Positions 36,894-44,300 of a stretch of 64,000 nt of DNA are shown here, in pieces; the stretch's first letter is position 1; every line of letters begins with the position of its first letter. Origin of the DNA: Chitinophaga varians (GTDB lineage: Bacteria; Bacteroidota; Bacteroidia; Chitinophagales; Chitinophagaceae); the NCBI RefSeq assembly GCF_014529945.1, contig NZ_JACVFB010000003.1, positions 372,001-436,000 on the forward strand, read 5' to 3'. The translations under genes were made by a program, and so were the position numbers. The notes under the pieces were generated by a model. The model saw nothing but the letters and a program-made list of their open reading frames with translations. It did no database searches and had not been told where the DNA came from.

Positions 36894-37190
36894 ATGAACT
36901 TTGGAAAAGTCATTAGAACGCTGAGAGAGCAAAAGCAACAGAATCAGCGCGATTTTGCTGATTACATTGGCATCAGCCAAACAAGCCTCTCTTTAATTGA
37001 AAGCGGGAAAACAACGCCTACTGACGCGACCCTCGACAGGATCGCTGCCCGGTTTAATACCCGGAAAGCATTGCTGGTAATGGCCGCCATAGAAACAGAC
37101 AAGGACCTGCCACCCAAGACAAGAAAGCGGTTTAATGACCTGTTCCCTACCTTTGAGGAAGACATCTGGTCGTTAATTTCAACGAAATAA
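36894..37190 (+). CDS. XRE-family helix-turn-helix regulator
   Basis: A 98-residue protein. Residues 4-58 form a Cro/CI-type HTH (IRTLREQKQQNQRDFADYIG, then SQTSLSLIESGKTTPTDATL, then DRIAARF). The C-terminal 40 residues form a short helical extension ending FEEDIWSLISTK. It probably represses its own operon, for which the upstream palindrome is a candidate site. It is followed at once by a strong terminator. Confidence 0.88.
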   Translation: MNFGKVIRTLREQKQQNQRDFADYIGISQTSLSLIESGKTTPTDATLDRIAARFNTRKALLVMAAIETDKDLPPKTRKRFNDLFPTFEEDIWSLISTK

Positions 37191-37200
37191 AAACAAAAAA

Positions 37201-37229
37201 GGAGTAGCCGGGGCGCTACTCCTTTTTTA
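37201..37229. terminator. Bidirectional terminator between the XRE locus and the PKS operon
   Basis: GGAGTAGC (37201-37208) and GCTACTCC (37215-37222) flank a 6-nt loop, with seven T after and six A before. It serves the XRE gene on one strand and the type III PKS operon on the other. Confidence 0.9.
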
Positions 37230-37231
37230 TA

Positions 37232-37723
37232 TTATATCTGCAGGCTGACCGTTTCCCGGTACACGCCATGATGACTGACCGATGCCGGACGCACATGTCC
37301 GGTATCCTGAATAAAAGGCACGCCGTCCTCATCTTTCAGTAACACCTCCGCCGGCTGCAAACGGTAAGCCACCTGCGGCCACCAGTTGGCCGACGCCACC
37401 GCCACCGTATGCAGACAACTACCGCTGACTACCGTACGAAAAGGAAAGACCCTGTCGTTATAATGTATGAAACCGGCATCCGCTCCGGAAAGCCGCACCT
37501 CATATTGCAGCGGTGCATATGCCCGCTGCCGGGTATCGCGGTGTATGATCTTATAAGCCGCTTCCTTGGCGCTCCACAGCAGCCACACCATCCGGTCCTG
37601 ATCAGCGGCCTGTGTGATCAGTTGCTGTTCTGCCGGAGAGAACAGTTTATCCAGATAGCCCCGTCTCCGCCAGTTGCTCTCCACCGCCGCCAGCTCCAGG
37701 TCTATCACATCATTGCCAATCAT
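37232..37723 (-). CDS. 4'-phosphopantetheinyl transferase (AcpS-like)
   Basis: A 163-residue enzyme that would transfer the phosphopantetheine arm from CoA to the operon's acyl carrier protein. GNDVIDL at the start holds Asp5 (and Asp8), and WSAKEAAYK holds Glu54 and Lys58, the magnesium and catalytic residues of the family. It is last in the eight-gene operon. Its ATG overlaps the ACP stop (ATGA), which links it to that carrier. Confidence 0.9.
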   Translation of the reverse strand: MIGNDVIDLELAAVESNWRRRGYLDKLFSPAEQQLITQAADQDRMVWLLWSAKEAAYKIIHRDTRQRAYAPLQYEVRLSGADAGFIHYNDRVFPFRTVVSGSCLHTVAVASANWWPQVAYRLQPAEVLLKDEDGVPFIQDTGHVRPASVSHHGVYRETVSLQI

Positions 37724-37974
37724 GGCGCCGCCAGCTTGTTTTCCACCACCTCCATCGCCGACCGCACATTGATCATCTTTTCCATGGAGTCATTGTCGAT
37801 CACAATATTGAATTTCTCTTCCACGTCGAGTACTACATCTACCAGATTGGCCGAATTGATTTTGAGATCACGGATGAAGTCAGTGTCTTCATTCAGCGTG
37901 GCCAACGCTTCCGGATTTTTAGTATAAGGTGCCACCACTTCTTTGATAGTGGCTAATAACGTTACTTTATCCAT
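37720..37974 (-). CDS. Acyl carrier protein
   Basis: An 84-residue carrier from the ATG at 37974; the frame extends 13 codons further into the ketosynthase end. DLKINSANLVDVVLDVEEKF holds the attachment serine Ser41. The common DSL is NSA here, a variant that I recall from carrier proteins of Bacteroidota aryl-polyene and resorcinol-type pathways. It should carry acyl chains for the adjacent ketosynthase, dehydratase and reductase. It starts 4 bp after the ketosynthase stop and overlaps the transferase gene. Confidence 0.92.
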   Translation of the reverse strand: MDKVTLLATIKEVVAPYTKNPEALATLNEDTDFIRDLKINSANLVDVVLDVEEKFNIVIDNDSMEKMINVRSAMEVVENKLAAP

Positions 37975-37978
37975 GATA

Positions 37979-39250
37979 TCAGAATTTGTATTTTTTAAGA
38001 ATGATACAGGCATTCACATCGCCAAAACCGAAACTGGCTTTGGCAATTACCTGCAGATCCTGGTGTATCAGCTGCTGTGGTATCTTCTCCCGGGGCACGA
38101 TCGCCGCAATTTCCGGGTGCAGGTCTTCACTGTTGATATTGGGAAACAGGAAACCCTGCTGCAATTGCAGCACCGCCGCCACCAGTTCTATACTGCCGGA
38201 CGCGCTCAGACAGTGGCCCACCAAACATTTAAGGGCATTCAGATAGGGGAAGTGCTCGCCGCTTCTGTTGAGTGCCTGGCTCCAGTTGATCACTTCCGCG
38301 GCATCTTTGCTGGTGGCCGTCAGATGTCCGTTGATAGCGTCAATCTCATCCGGGTGAATACCGGCGTCCCGCACGGCTTCCCGGATACAACGCTGCACCG
38401 CTTCGCTGTTGGGGGCCGTCATACTGCCTTCATTGCGTTGACCACCTGAGTTCACATGTCCGCCGATGATCTCTGCGTAGATGGTGGCATTCCTTTCCAG
38501 TGCGCTTTCCAGCGACTCCACCACCAGCGCGCCTGCACCTGCGCCGGGCACAAACCCGGTAGCCGTGGCGCTCATAGGCCTTGACCCTGCGGCAGGGCGA
38601 TCGTTGTTTTTGAAGGTGCATACTTTCATGGCATCGAAACCGCCCCATACGTAAGGACCGCCATCGGTGGTACTGCCAGCCAGTATCCGACGGGCTTTGC
38701 CGGCACGGATGCGATCATAGGCCATCAGCACGCTCTCGGCGCCGGTGGTACAGGCCGATGAGTTGGTGGTCACCTGATTGCCCAGCGCCAGTTTACCTCC
38801 CAGCCAGGCACTGATGCCACTGGCCATGGTCTGCGCTACTACGGTACTGCCTAAACGCCGTACCTGCAACTCGTCCATACGATAAATGGCTTCCCGCATT
38901 TTGTCGATGCCGGAAGAGCCGGTGCCAAATATAGCCCCACTGTCCCAGTCCGGCTGCTGTATAGCATTCCCTGCGGGCAAACCTGCGTCCTGCCAGGCTT
39001 CCATGCCTGCCATGACGCCATATAATACAGCGCCGCTGTTGAAGCCTTTCAGCTCCAGCGGATCAAAATATTGCAGCTTCATCGCTTCTGTCACCTCCGG
39101 CGTACCAGCTATGCGACAGGAAAAATCCAGCGCCTCCAGCTGTGGATCGTAACGGATGCCCGACACACCCTCACGCACCGCGGCTGTAAAAGCAGGAACG
39201 CCTGTTCCATTGGGGGCCACTACGCCCAGCCCCGTTATCACTACCCTCAT
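37979..39250 (-). CDS. Beta-ketoacyl-ACP synthase (FabF-like)
   Basis: A 423-residue decarboxylating ketosynthase. Cys167 lies in NSSACTTGAES, His309 in NGHLTATSKDAAE and His346 in LVGHCLSASG, giving the complete Cys-His-His set of an elongating KAS I/II enzyme. The first His motif reads NGH rather than the usual AHG, as in some specialised Bacteroidota ketosynthases. It probably extends the acyl chain on the downstream ACP to supply the type III PKS. The 18 bp before its start contain heptanucleotide repeats. Confidence 0.93.
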   Translation of the reverse strand: MRVVITGLGVVAPNGTGVPAFTAAVREGVSGIRYDPQLEALDFSCRIAGTPEVTEAMKLQYFDPLELKGFNSGAVLYGVMAGMEAWQDAGLPAGNAIQQPDWDSGAIFGTGSSGIDKMREAIYRMDELQVRRLGSTVVAQTMASGISAWLGGKLALGNQVTTNSSACTTGAESVLMAYDRIRAGKARRILAGSTTDGGPYVWGGFDAMKVCTFKNNDRPAAGSRPMSATATGFVPGAGAGALVVESLESALERNATIYAEIIGGHVNSGGQRNEGSMTAPNSEAVQRCIREAVRDAGIHPDEIDAINGHLTATSKDAAEVINWSQALNRSGEHFPYLNALKCLVGHCLSASGSIELVAAVLQLQQGFLFPNINSEDLHPEIAAIVPREKIPQQLIHQDLQVIAKASFGFGDVNACIILKKYKF

Positions 39251-39251
39251 T

Positions 39252-39279
39252 AGTTACGAATTACGAATTAGGAATTACG
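39252..39279. repeat. Heptanucleotide tandem repeat (four copies)
   Basis: The plus strand reads AGTTACG, AATTACG, AATTAGG, AATTACG: four 7-bp units with single changes. The repeat fills the gap between the dehydratase and ketosynthase genes and supplies the last codons and stop of the dehydratase. Confidence 0.8.
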
Positions 39280-39708
39280 AACGGGTTGGACGATCATACC
39301 TGCTATCTCGCCACTGCTCACTTCTTCACCTTTTGCATTGGTCATCATCACCCGGCATTTCAGTTTACCAAAACGGAAATATATTTTCTCGCCGGTCACG
39401 GTTACTTTTTCTCCCGGCAACACCGGCCGCATAAACTCCACCTGCGTGGAGGTAAGTCCGAAAGACATGCCCTCCGGGCCTCCGGTGAGATAAATACCCA
39501 GACATACCAGCCCGATCTGCGCCATCACTTCCGTCAGCAACACGCCGGGAGTCACCGGATATCCTTTAAAATGTCCTTTGTAACAATCCATCTCCGGCCG
39601 GAAGGTAAAACTTCCTGTCACCTTTTGTTCATCAATATATTCCAGTGTATCAACAAACAAAAAAGGTTCCCCGTAGGGTAATTTCTCCAGTATTGTCGTT
39701 ATCGTCAT
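39268..39708 (-). CDS. FabZ-like 3-hydroxyacyl-ACP dehydratase
   Basis: A 146-residue hot-dog fold protein. His46 in CYKGHFKGYPVTPGVL and Glu60 in LLTEVMAQIG have the FabZ spacing of 14 residues, so the active site appears complete. It should dehydrate 3-hydroxyacyl-ACP made in this operon. It starts 8 bp after the SDR stop codon. Its last residues (VRNS) and stop are encoded by the heptanucleotide repeat. Confidence 0.9.
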   Translation of the reverse strand: MTITTILEKLPYGEPFLFVDTLEYIDEQKVTGSFTFRPEMDCYKGHFKGYPVTPGVLLTEVMAQIGLVCLGIYLTGGPEGMSFGLTSTQVEFMRPVLPGEKVTVTGEKIYFRFGKLKCRVMMTNAKGEEVSSGEIAGMIVQPVRNS

Positions 39709-39716
39709 AAATCCAT

Positions 39717-40508
39717 TTACTGTATATGTGCGCCTCCGTCAACCGGAATAACGGCGCCGTTGATCCAGGCAGCTTCGTCTTTACATAAAAGGTACACCAC
39801 ATCCGCCACATCATCGGCAGTCGTTAGCCGACCGAAAGGGCTGCGGGCAATGCTATGCTCCAGCAGCTGCTCATGGCCGGGTATCATCCGCAACGAGCGG
39901 GTGTCTGTTACCCCTGCCTGTATACAATTGGCCCGTATGCCGTACGGTGCAAACTCCAGCGCGATGCTGCGGCTGATAGCTTCCAGCGCCGCTTTGGCCG
40001 CAGACACGGCTGCATAGTGTTTCCAGGCGCGACTGCTGCCTTCGCTGGTAAACGACAACACACGGGCGTCTGCTGCGAAAAGCCCCTGTTCCCATACGGC
40101 CCGTGTCCAGTCATACAAACTCACCGCCATATGGTCCAGCGTGATCATCAGGTCGTCTGTTTGCAGCGCAGGCGCGTCAGTCATCGCTTTCAGCGTGCCT
40201 TTGGCCACACTGTGCAACAGGCAACGGACACGCCCTTCCGGGCCCATCTTTTTCTGCAGCTCTTCTAACACCAATGTACGCCGCTCTGCCTGCGCCGCAT
40301 TGATATTAAAGGTGATCACCTGCACTCCGGTGGCACGTAAGGCCTCAAAAGCGGTATTCACGGCCTCCATCTCCACGCCCGCATTGCGATGCACAATACA
40401 CAAATGCATCCCCTGCGATGCCAGCCGATAGGCCGACGCCAGTCCCAATCCGCTGCTGCCGCCCAGCACCAGTGCCCAGTATTGTTTGGATGCAAACGCT
40501 TTTACCAT
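39717..40508 (-). CDS. SDR reductase resembling FabL/FabI enoyl-ACP reductase
   Basis: A 263-residue short-chain dehydrogenase. The nucleotide loop is LGGSSGLGLASA. The catalytic pair is Tyr165 and Lys172 with six residues between, as in FabI and FabL, not the Tyr-x3-Lys of ketoreductases such as FabG. HSVAKGTLKAM and the ending WINGAVIPVDGGAHIQ also resemble FabL. An enoyl-ACP reductase role is therefore favoured; reduction of a polyketide intermediate is the alternative. It overlaps the type III PKS gene by 7 bp. Confidence 0.85.
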   Translation of the reverse strand: MVKAFASKQYWALVLGGSSGLGLASAYRLASQGMHLCIVHRNAGVEMEAVNTAFEALRATGVQVITFNINAAQAERRTLVLEELQKKMGPEGRVRCLLHSVAKGTLKAMTDAPALQTDDLMITLDHMAVSLYDWTRAVWEQGLFAADARVLSFTSEGSSRAWKHYAAVSAAKAALEAISRSIALEFAPYGIRANCIQAGVTDTRSLRMIPGHEQLLEHSIARSPFGRLTTADDVADVVYLLCKDEAAWINGAVIPVDGGAHIQ

Positions 40509-41554
40509 TGTAATAATATTCTTTGTGCGGAAAATCCGGGACCAAAACTCAGCATCAGCCCTTTGTCGCCTGCCGGTACGCCCCTGTCGAGGATACGCTC
40601 CAGCACATACAGCACCGTGGCACTCGACATGTTACCGTATAGCCGCAGCACTTCTTTGGTATCGTCAATGTTTTTTCCGGAGCCGGCAAACAGTTCCTCT
40701 ACGGTCTGAATAATTTTCCTTCCTCCCGGATGAAAGATCAGCTGGTTCACCTCTTCGATGGACGTACCATGGCGCGCCAGAAAAGGATGTACAATATCCC
40801 CGAAGTGCGACGCGATCTCTTCCGGCACCGCAATGTCCAGCACCATCTGCAATCCGGAGTTGGACAAATGGAAGCCCATCAGGTGCGTGGCTTCATAGAA
40901 ATGGTACATCTCCGTACCCATGATCGCCGGTCCCGGATCTTCTTCGTGTGAAGACAATATCACACAGGCCGCGCCATCACCAAAGATGGCAGCACTGACA
41001 ATATTGGCCATGGAAAGGTCTTCATGCTGGAAAGTTGCCGTGGGTGACTCCACCGCCACCACGGCAGCCCGTTTACCCGGATTAGCCTTCAGAAACTGGT
41101 AGGCGTAGATCATCCCGGAAACACCGGCCGCGCAACCCATTTCGGTAACGGGCAGCCGCACAATATCCTGCCGCATTTGCAGTGTATTGATCAGATAGGC
41201 GTCCATAGATGGGATCATAAAACCGGTACAGCTTACGGTGATGATAAAATCAATATCGCTGCCCTGTAAACCGGCCTTGTCCAGCGCGCCCTGCAAACAA
41301 CGTTTGCCCAGTGCTGTTCCCTCGCGGATATACAGATTGTTTTTTTCTTCAAAGGAGGTGCTGCGGAATACTTCTTCTGCATTCATAATAGAATACCGCT
41401 GATCAACCGCCGCGTTCTCAAAGATTTTTTTAACCTTTCTGATAAACCTTTCGTCTTGTCCGGCCAGCCATAAGTCCAGGTACGGCATAATTTCGCTGGT
41501 GGGCCTGGTATATGGCGGCAATGCCTTGGCTACTGATTGAATTTTTACGCTCAT
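40502..41554 (-). CDS. Type III polyketide synthase
   Basis: A 350-residue homodimeric-type enzyme of the chalcone synthase family. The triad is complete: Cys141 in TEMGCAAGVSG, His275 in IFHPGGRK and Asn308 in GNMSSAT. The C-terminal GPGFSAQRILLQW is the usual GPG loop. Bacterial members extend fatty acyl starters with malonyl-CoA to alkylpyrones, alkylresorcinols or resorcylic acids. The neighbours (ACP, KS, dehydratase, reductase) suggest a long acyl starter. It overlaps the methyltransferase by 4 bp and the SDR by 7 bp. Confidence 0.95.
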   Translation of the reverse strand: MSVKIQSVAKALPPYTRPTSEIMPYLDLWLAGQDERFIRKVKKIFENAAVDQRYSIMNAEEVFRSTSFEEKNNLYIREGTALGKRCLQGALDKAGLQGSDIDFIITVSCTGFMIPSMDAYLINTLQMRQDIVRLPVTEMGCAAGVSGMIYAYQFLKANPGKRAAVVAVESPTATFQHEDLSMANIVSAAIFGDGAACVILSSHEEDPGPAIMGTEMYHFYEATHLMGFHLSNSGLQMVLDIAVPEEIASHFGDIVHPFLARHGTSIEEVNQLIFHPGGRKIIQTVEELFAGSGKNIDDTKEVLRLYGNMSSATVLYVLERILDRGVPAGDKGLMLSFGPGFSAQRILLQW

Positions 41555-42255
41555 AAATTAGATATAACCCATTGGTAACGGAAAGCCCATCGCCAACGGA
41601 GGCTTTGACGCCTGATATTTAGTTTTTGTGACAGTTGTACCAGCTCCGAACGTTTGAACCCGCGCATGATGGAGGTAAGGCCATCATAACGGGTCATCTC
41701 TTCGAGGCGCAGCGTATAGCATAACAGCTGAAACAGGCGGTAGGCCATGCTGCTGCGATGCAGGTCGTTGACTACAATGCCGGCGGACGCGCAACGGCGG
41801 AACCGCTGCATCAGCGCCAGTATTTCCTGGTCTGTAAAATGATGCAGCGTTAGTGTCAGCAGCAGGATGTCGCCTTCCATTTCGGGAAACGGTCCCTTTG
41901 TAACATCGAGGCAGTGGTAGCTGATTTCCGGCCAGGCAGCGGACAATTCTCCTGCCAGCCGGATGGTGAACGGATTGGCGTCGATGCCTGCCAGCCGTAG
42001 CTTCCACTGTTTTTTTCTGCCATGTTCGGCCAGTGCCCGCAGCATATCGCCGTTGCCACAACCGATGTCCACGATGCGCACTTCGCTGCCGGCAGGCAGC
42101 TGGCGCATCAGCATATCTACGCCTTTTACCGTGATACGGTTGCCTCCCAGCCGCCGGTTGATCTGTGCGATCTTTTCCAGCGCCCGCTGCAACTGCTCAC
42201 CTTCCATGGAAAAATCATCCATGATCTCTGGTGCCAGTATACGTTCTCTGAACAT
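41551..42255 (-). CDS. Class I SAM-dependent methyltransferase
   Basis: A 234-residue methyltransferase. VRIVDIGCGNGDMLRAL is motif I for SAM binding, LAGIDANPFTI motif II and GDILLLTLTLHHF the post-motif segment. Paired with the type III PKS by a 4-bp ATGA overlap, it probably O- or C-methylates the polyketide ring. In the Streptomyces srs operon the equivalent step is done by a membrane methyltransferase, so the fold here differs. Confidence 0.9.
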   Translation of the reverse strand: MFRERILAPEIMDDFSMEGEQLQRALEKIAQINRRLGGNRITVKGVDMLMRQLPAGSEVRIVDIGCGNGDMLRALAEHGRKKQWKLRLAGIDANPFTIRLAGELSAAWPEISYHCLDVTKGPFPEMEGDILLLTLTLHHFTDQEILALMQRFRRCASAGIVVNDLHRSSMAYRLFQLLCYTLRLEEMTRYDGLTSIMRGFKRSELVQLSQKLNIRRQSLRWRWAFRYQWVISNL

Positions 42256-42269
42256 TTTAATATTTTGTT

Positions 42270-42345
42270 ATCTAATCATTTAAATATTGGAGTCGGGCAT
42301 TTCAATAGTTAAATGACTAAATCATTAAATGATCGAATTTCCGTG
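42270..42345. repeat. Imperfect inverted repeat of octanucleotide units within the PKS operon
   Basis: Units such as TTAAATGA and CTAAATCA recur, and ATCATTTAAATATTG is mirrored by CAATAGTTAAATGACT with two mismatches. It lies in the 69-bp gap between the oxidoreductase and methyltransferase genes and slightly into the former. It shares its 8-mers with the palindrome at 17942-17999. Confidence 0.6.
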
Positions 42346-43449
42346 TGTTTGTCTGATGATAAACGGCAGCACTGCCGGGAGTGAAGCCATTTGTTGCACC
42401 AGCCAGGTCGACAGCCTGTCTTTCAGGAACAGGTTGTTGAGCAACCGCCCCATTTTCATCCGGTGATTAAATGCCTGTCTCCATTCCTTTGCATAGTCTG
42501 CTTCCATACGGTGGCGGTCGTACGTGGCATCGTTGCAGAAGCGCAGTACAGCCGTGGCTGCCATGCGGGCGCTGTGAATAGCCATGGCCATTCCGTTGCC
42601 ACACAAAGGATGGATAAGGCCGGCAGTATCTCCCGTCAGCAGCATATGTTGTTCCACTTTTGTTTTTTGTTCAAAAGAAATCTGGCTGATGGCCAGTGGT
42701 TGTTCAAACAGCGGACGGCTATTATTAAAAATAGTTTTCAGGTGATGGTTCCGGAACAGCACGGCTTCCCGGTGTTGATCGATATCTCCGTAACGGCGGA
42801 AGCTGTCCATCTGTACGAGGTAGCAGATATTGAGCGCACCTGTTTCCGTTTTGGAGACACCGCAGTAGCCGCCGGGGAAGTTATGCAACGCTACCAGTCC
42901 GTCGGGGAATGTCCCTTCATAATGTCCTTTCACAGCCAGCCAGGGGGCTGGTTTGCGGAGGAAGGCGCGGGACAGCCGCTGGTCGAGGGTGGAGCGTTTG
43001 CCGAAGGCGCCCAGCACGACCGTACCGGTGAGGGGGGCCTGTGATTTCGTATATACCACACAGTGGTCGTCCTGATATTGCACGTCGGTCACGGTGTCGG
43101 TGATGAGTTGTGTGCCGGCAGCCAGTGCTTTTCGTAGCAGGAAATCGTCCATTGCATAGCGGCTGACGCCGAAACCGCCCAGCGGCAGCGGGGCGGAGAT
43201 GGTTTTCCCGTTGGCCGCTGACAGCAGCAGCCGGGAAATGGCTGCCGGCGCCAGTTCTGCCGGATCGGCGTGCAGCCACTGCAGGTATGGCAATACCTCA
43301 TTGGAAATATATTCGCCGCAGACCTTATGTCTGGGATAGGTGTTTTTTTCGATCAGCGTCACCCGCAGTCCTGCCCTGGAGAGGTGGATAGCGCTGGTAA
43401 GGCCGGCAAGGCCGCCGCCGATAATGATAATATGATGCTCTAAGCCCAT
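42325..43449 (-). CDS. FAD-dependent oxidoreductase (geranylgeranyl reductase/aromatic hydroxylase type)
   Basis: A 374-residue flavoprotein from the ATG at 43449 (378 from 43461). IIIIGGGLAGLTSAIHLSRAG is the N-terminal FAD motif and LTGDTAGLIHPLCGNGMAMAIHSA the second FAD motif, with YPRHKVCGEYIS between, as in the geranylgeranyl-reductase-like group. It is the first gene of the type III PKS operon. Hydroxylating the polyketide ring towards a quinone, as SrsC does, is the most likely role. Reduction of an acyl or prenyl double bond is the alternative. Confidence 0.9.
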   Translation of the reverse strand: MGLEHHIIIIGGGLAGLTSAIHLSRAGLRVTLIEKNTYPRHKVCGEYISNEVLPYLQWLHADPAELAPAAISRLLLSAANGKTISAPLPLGGFGVSRYAMDDFLLRKALAAGTQLITDTVTDVQYQDDHCVVYTKSQAPLTGTVVLGAFGKRSTLDQRLSRAFLRKPAPWLAVKGHYEGTFPDGLVALHNFPGGYCGVSKTETGALNICYLVQMDSFRRYGDIDQHREAVLFRNHHLKTIFNNSRPLFEQPLAISQISFEQKTKVEQHMLLTGDTAGLIHPLCGNGMAMAIHSARMAATAVLRFCNDATYDRHRMEADYAKEWRQAFNHRMKMGRLLNNLFLKDRLSTWLVQQMASLPAVLPFIIRQTHGNSII

Positions 43450-43518
43450 GTACATTAGCAATATACGACATATTTAACAGTGCAGTTGCCGTTTTGCCGC
43501 AGTGGGGCGAAGCAGGGA

Positions 43519-43884
43519 TCAGGGAGAGCGGGAAGCGTTTCGGGAGAGGATGTCGGTGACCGGGGCGGTGGTAGCGGTATTTTTTTTGCTGATGATGATC
43601 ACCTTACCGGATATTTCCCAGGAGTAGTGCAGCGGCAGCAGCAGTTCATCGAGCAGGCTGCGAAGTTCTGTGCCGGTCTGTTGCAGGGATACCTTGGTAT
43701 CATAGGGAGCGGTGTTACTGCCGAAGAAGCGGAGGCCTGTTTGTTGACTGATCTGCCTGAAGACTTCCCGTAGCGGGGCGTTACAGACGCTGACGTTCAC
43801 TTTTATTTTCTCCGCCTGATTGGACACGCTGTGGGGTGAAAGGGTGAAGAGCGGGAGCCAGAGGATCAGGAAACGTGTCTTCAT
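43519..43884 (-). CDS. Orphan STN (secretin/TonB short N-terminal) domain protein
   Basis: A 121-residue exported protein. After a signal-like N-terminus, residues 28-100 (..VNVSVCNAPLREVFRQISQQTGLRFFG.. to ..LHYSWEISGKVIIISKK) match the STN domain (PF07660). This domain normally precedes the plug and barrel of SusC/FecA-type TonB transducers and contacts FecR. No barrel follows here and the protein ends 20 residues later. It is divergent from a sigma/FecR pair 416 bp away and may be a remnant or a free-standing signalling module. Confidence 0.8.
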   Translation of the reverse strand: MKTRFLILWLPLFTLSPHSVSNQAEKIKVNVSVCNAPLREVFRQISQQTGLRFFGSNTAPYDTKVSLQQTGTELRSLLDELLLPLHYSWEISGKVIIISKKNTATTAPVTDILSRNASRSP

Positions 43885-44300
43885 AATATATTACAGAGGG
43901 AAGTTTGAAATCGTGAATAGCTAAAGGGGTAATACCGGGCAAGGGTTTCAGAGAGGTCTTTCATTAAGCCAAAAAACAATACATATCTCTAAACGCAATG
44001 GATGATAAAAAGTACCATAGACGGATACAAATTCAGGCAGGCGTTAACAAGTCTCTGGTAATAAAATCATGCTTTACAAATGCTTAACAATCTGTGACGG
44101 TGGCGGTTGTTTCCCGGACATCCAAATATCTTAATTTGGTAACAGTATATTAACGCTGCGTTAATATTATTCATGTAACTGTTCTGAAGACCCCTTTTGC
44201 ATTTTCATTCCCGGACATAACCATTGGCAGATACATGGGAATATCATTTATTGACTGGTAAGTTATGCTAAATCACTTTATCTAATAGGGGGAAAGTACG
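43885..44300. other. Intergenic region without a gene; two dyads
   Basis: This 416-bp AT-rich gap separates the divergent STN and sigma-factor genes. I see no convincing coding frame or RNA gene. It holds CCAAAT-N6-ATTTGG (44122-44139), which overlaps a promoter-like TTAATTTG, and a 21-bp palindrome at 44147-44167. Confidence 0.6.
44147..44167. promoter_or_regulatory. Palindromic operator candidate upstream of the sigma/FecR pair
   Basis: ATATTAACG and CGTTAATAT form perfect 9-bp arms around CTG. The core ATTAAC-N5-GTTAAT is identical to that of the palindrome at 35868-35888. Confidence 0.5.

Noticed and set aside
37232-43449. Flexirubin/aryl-polyene cluster
   Set aside because: No DarA/DarB, aromatic ammonia-lyase, CLF-type second ketosynthase or acyltransferase is present; a type III PKS is central instead.
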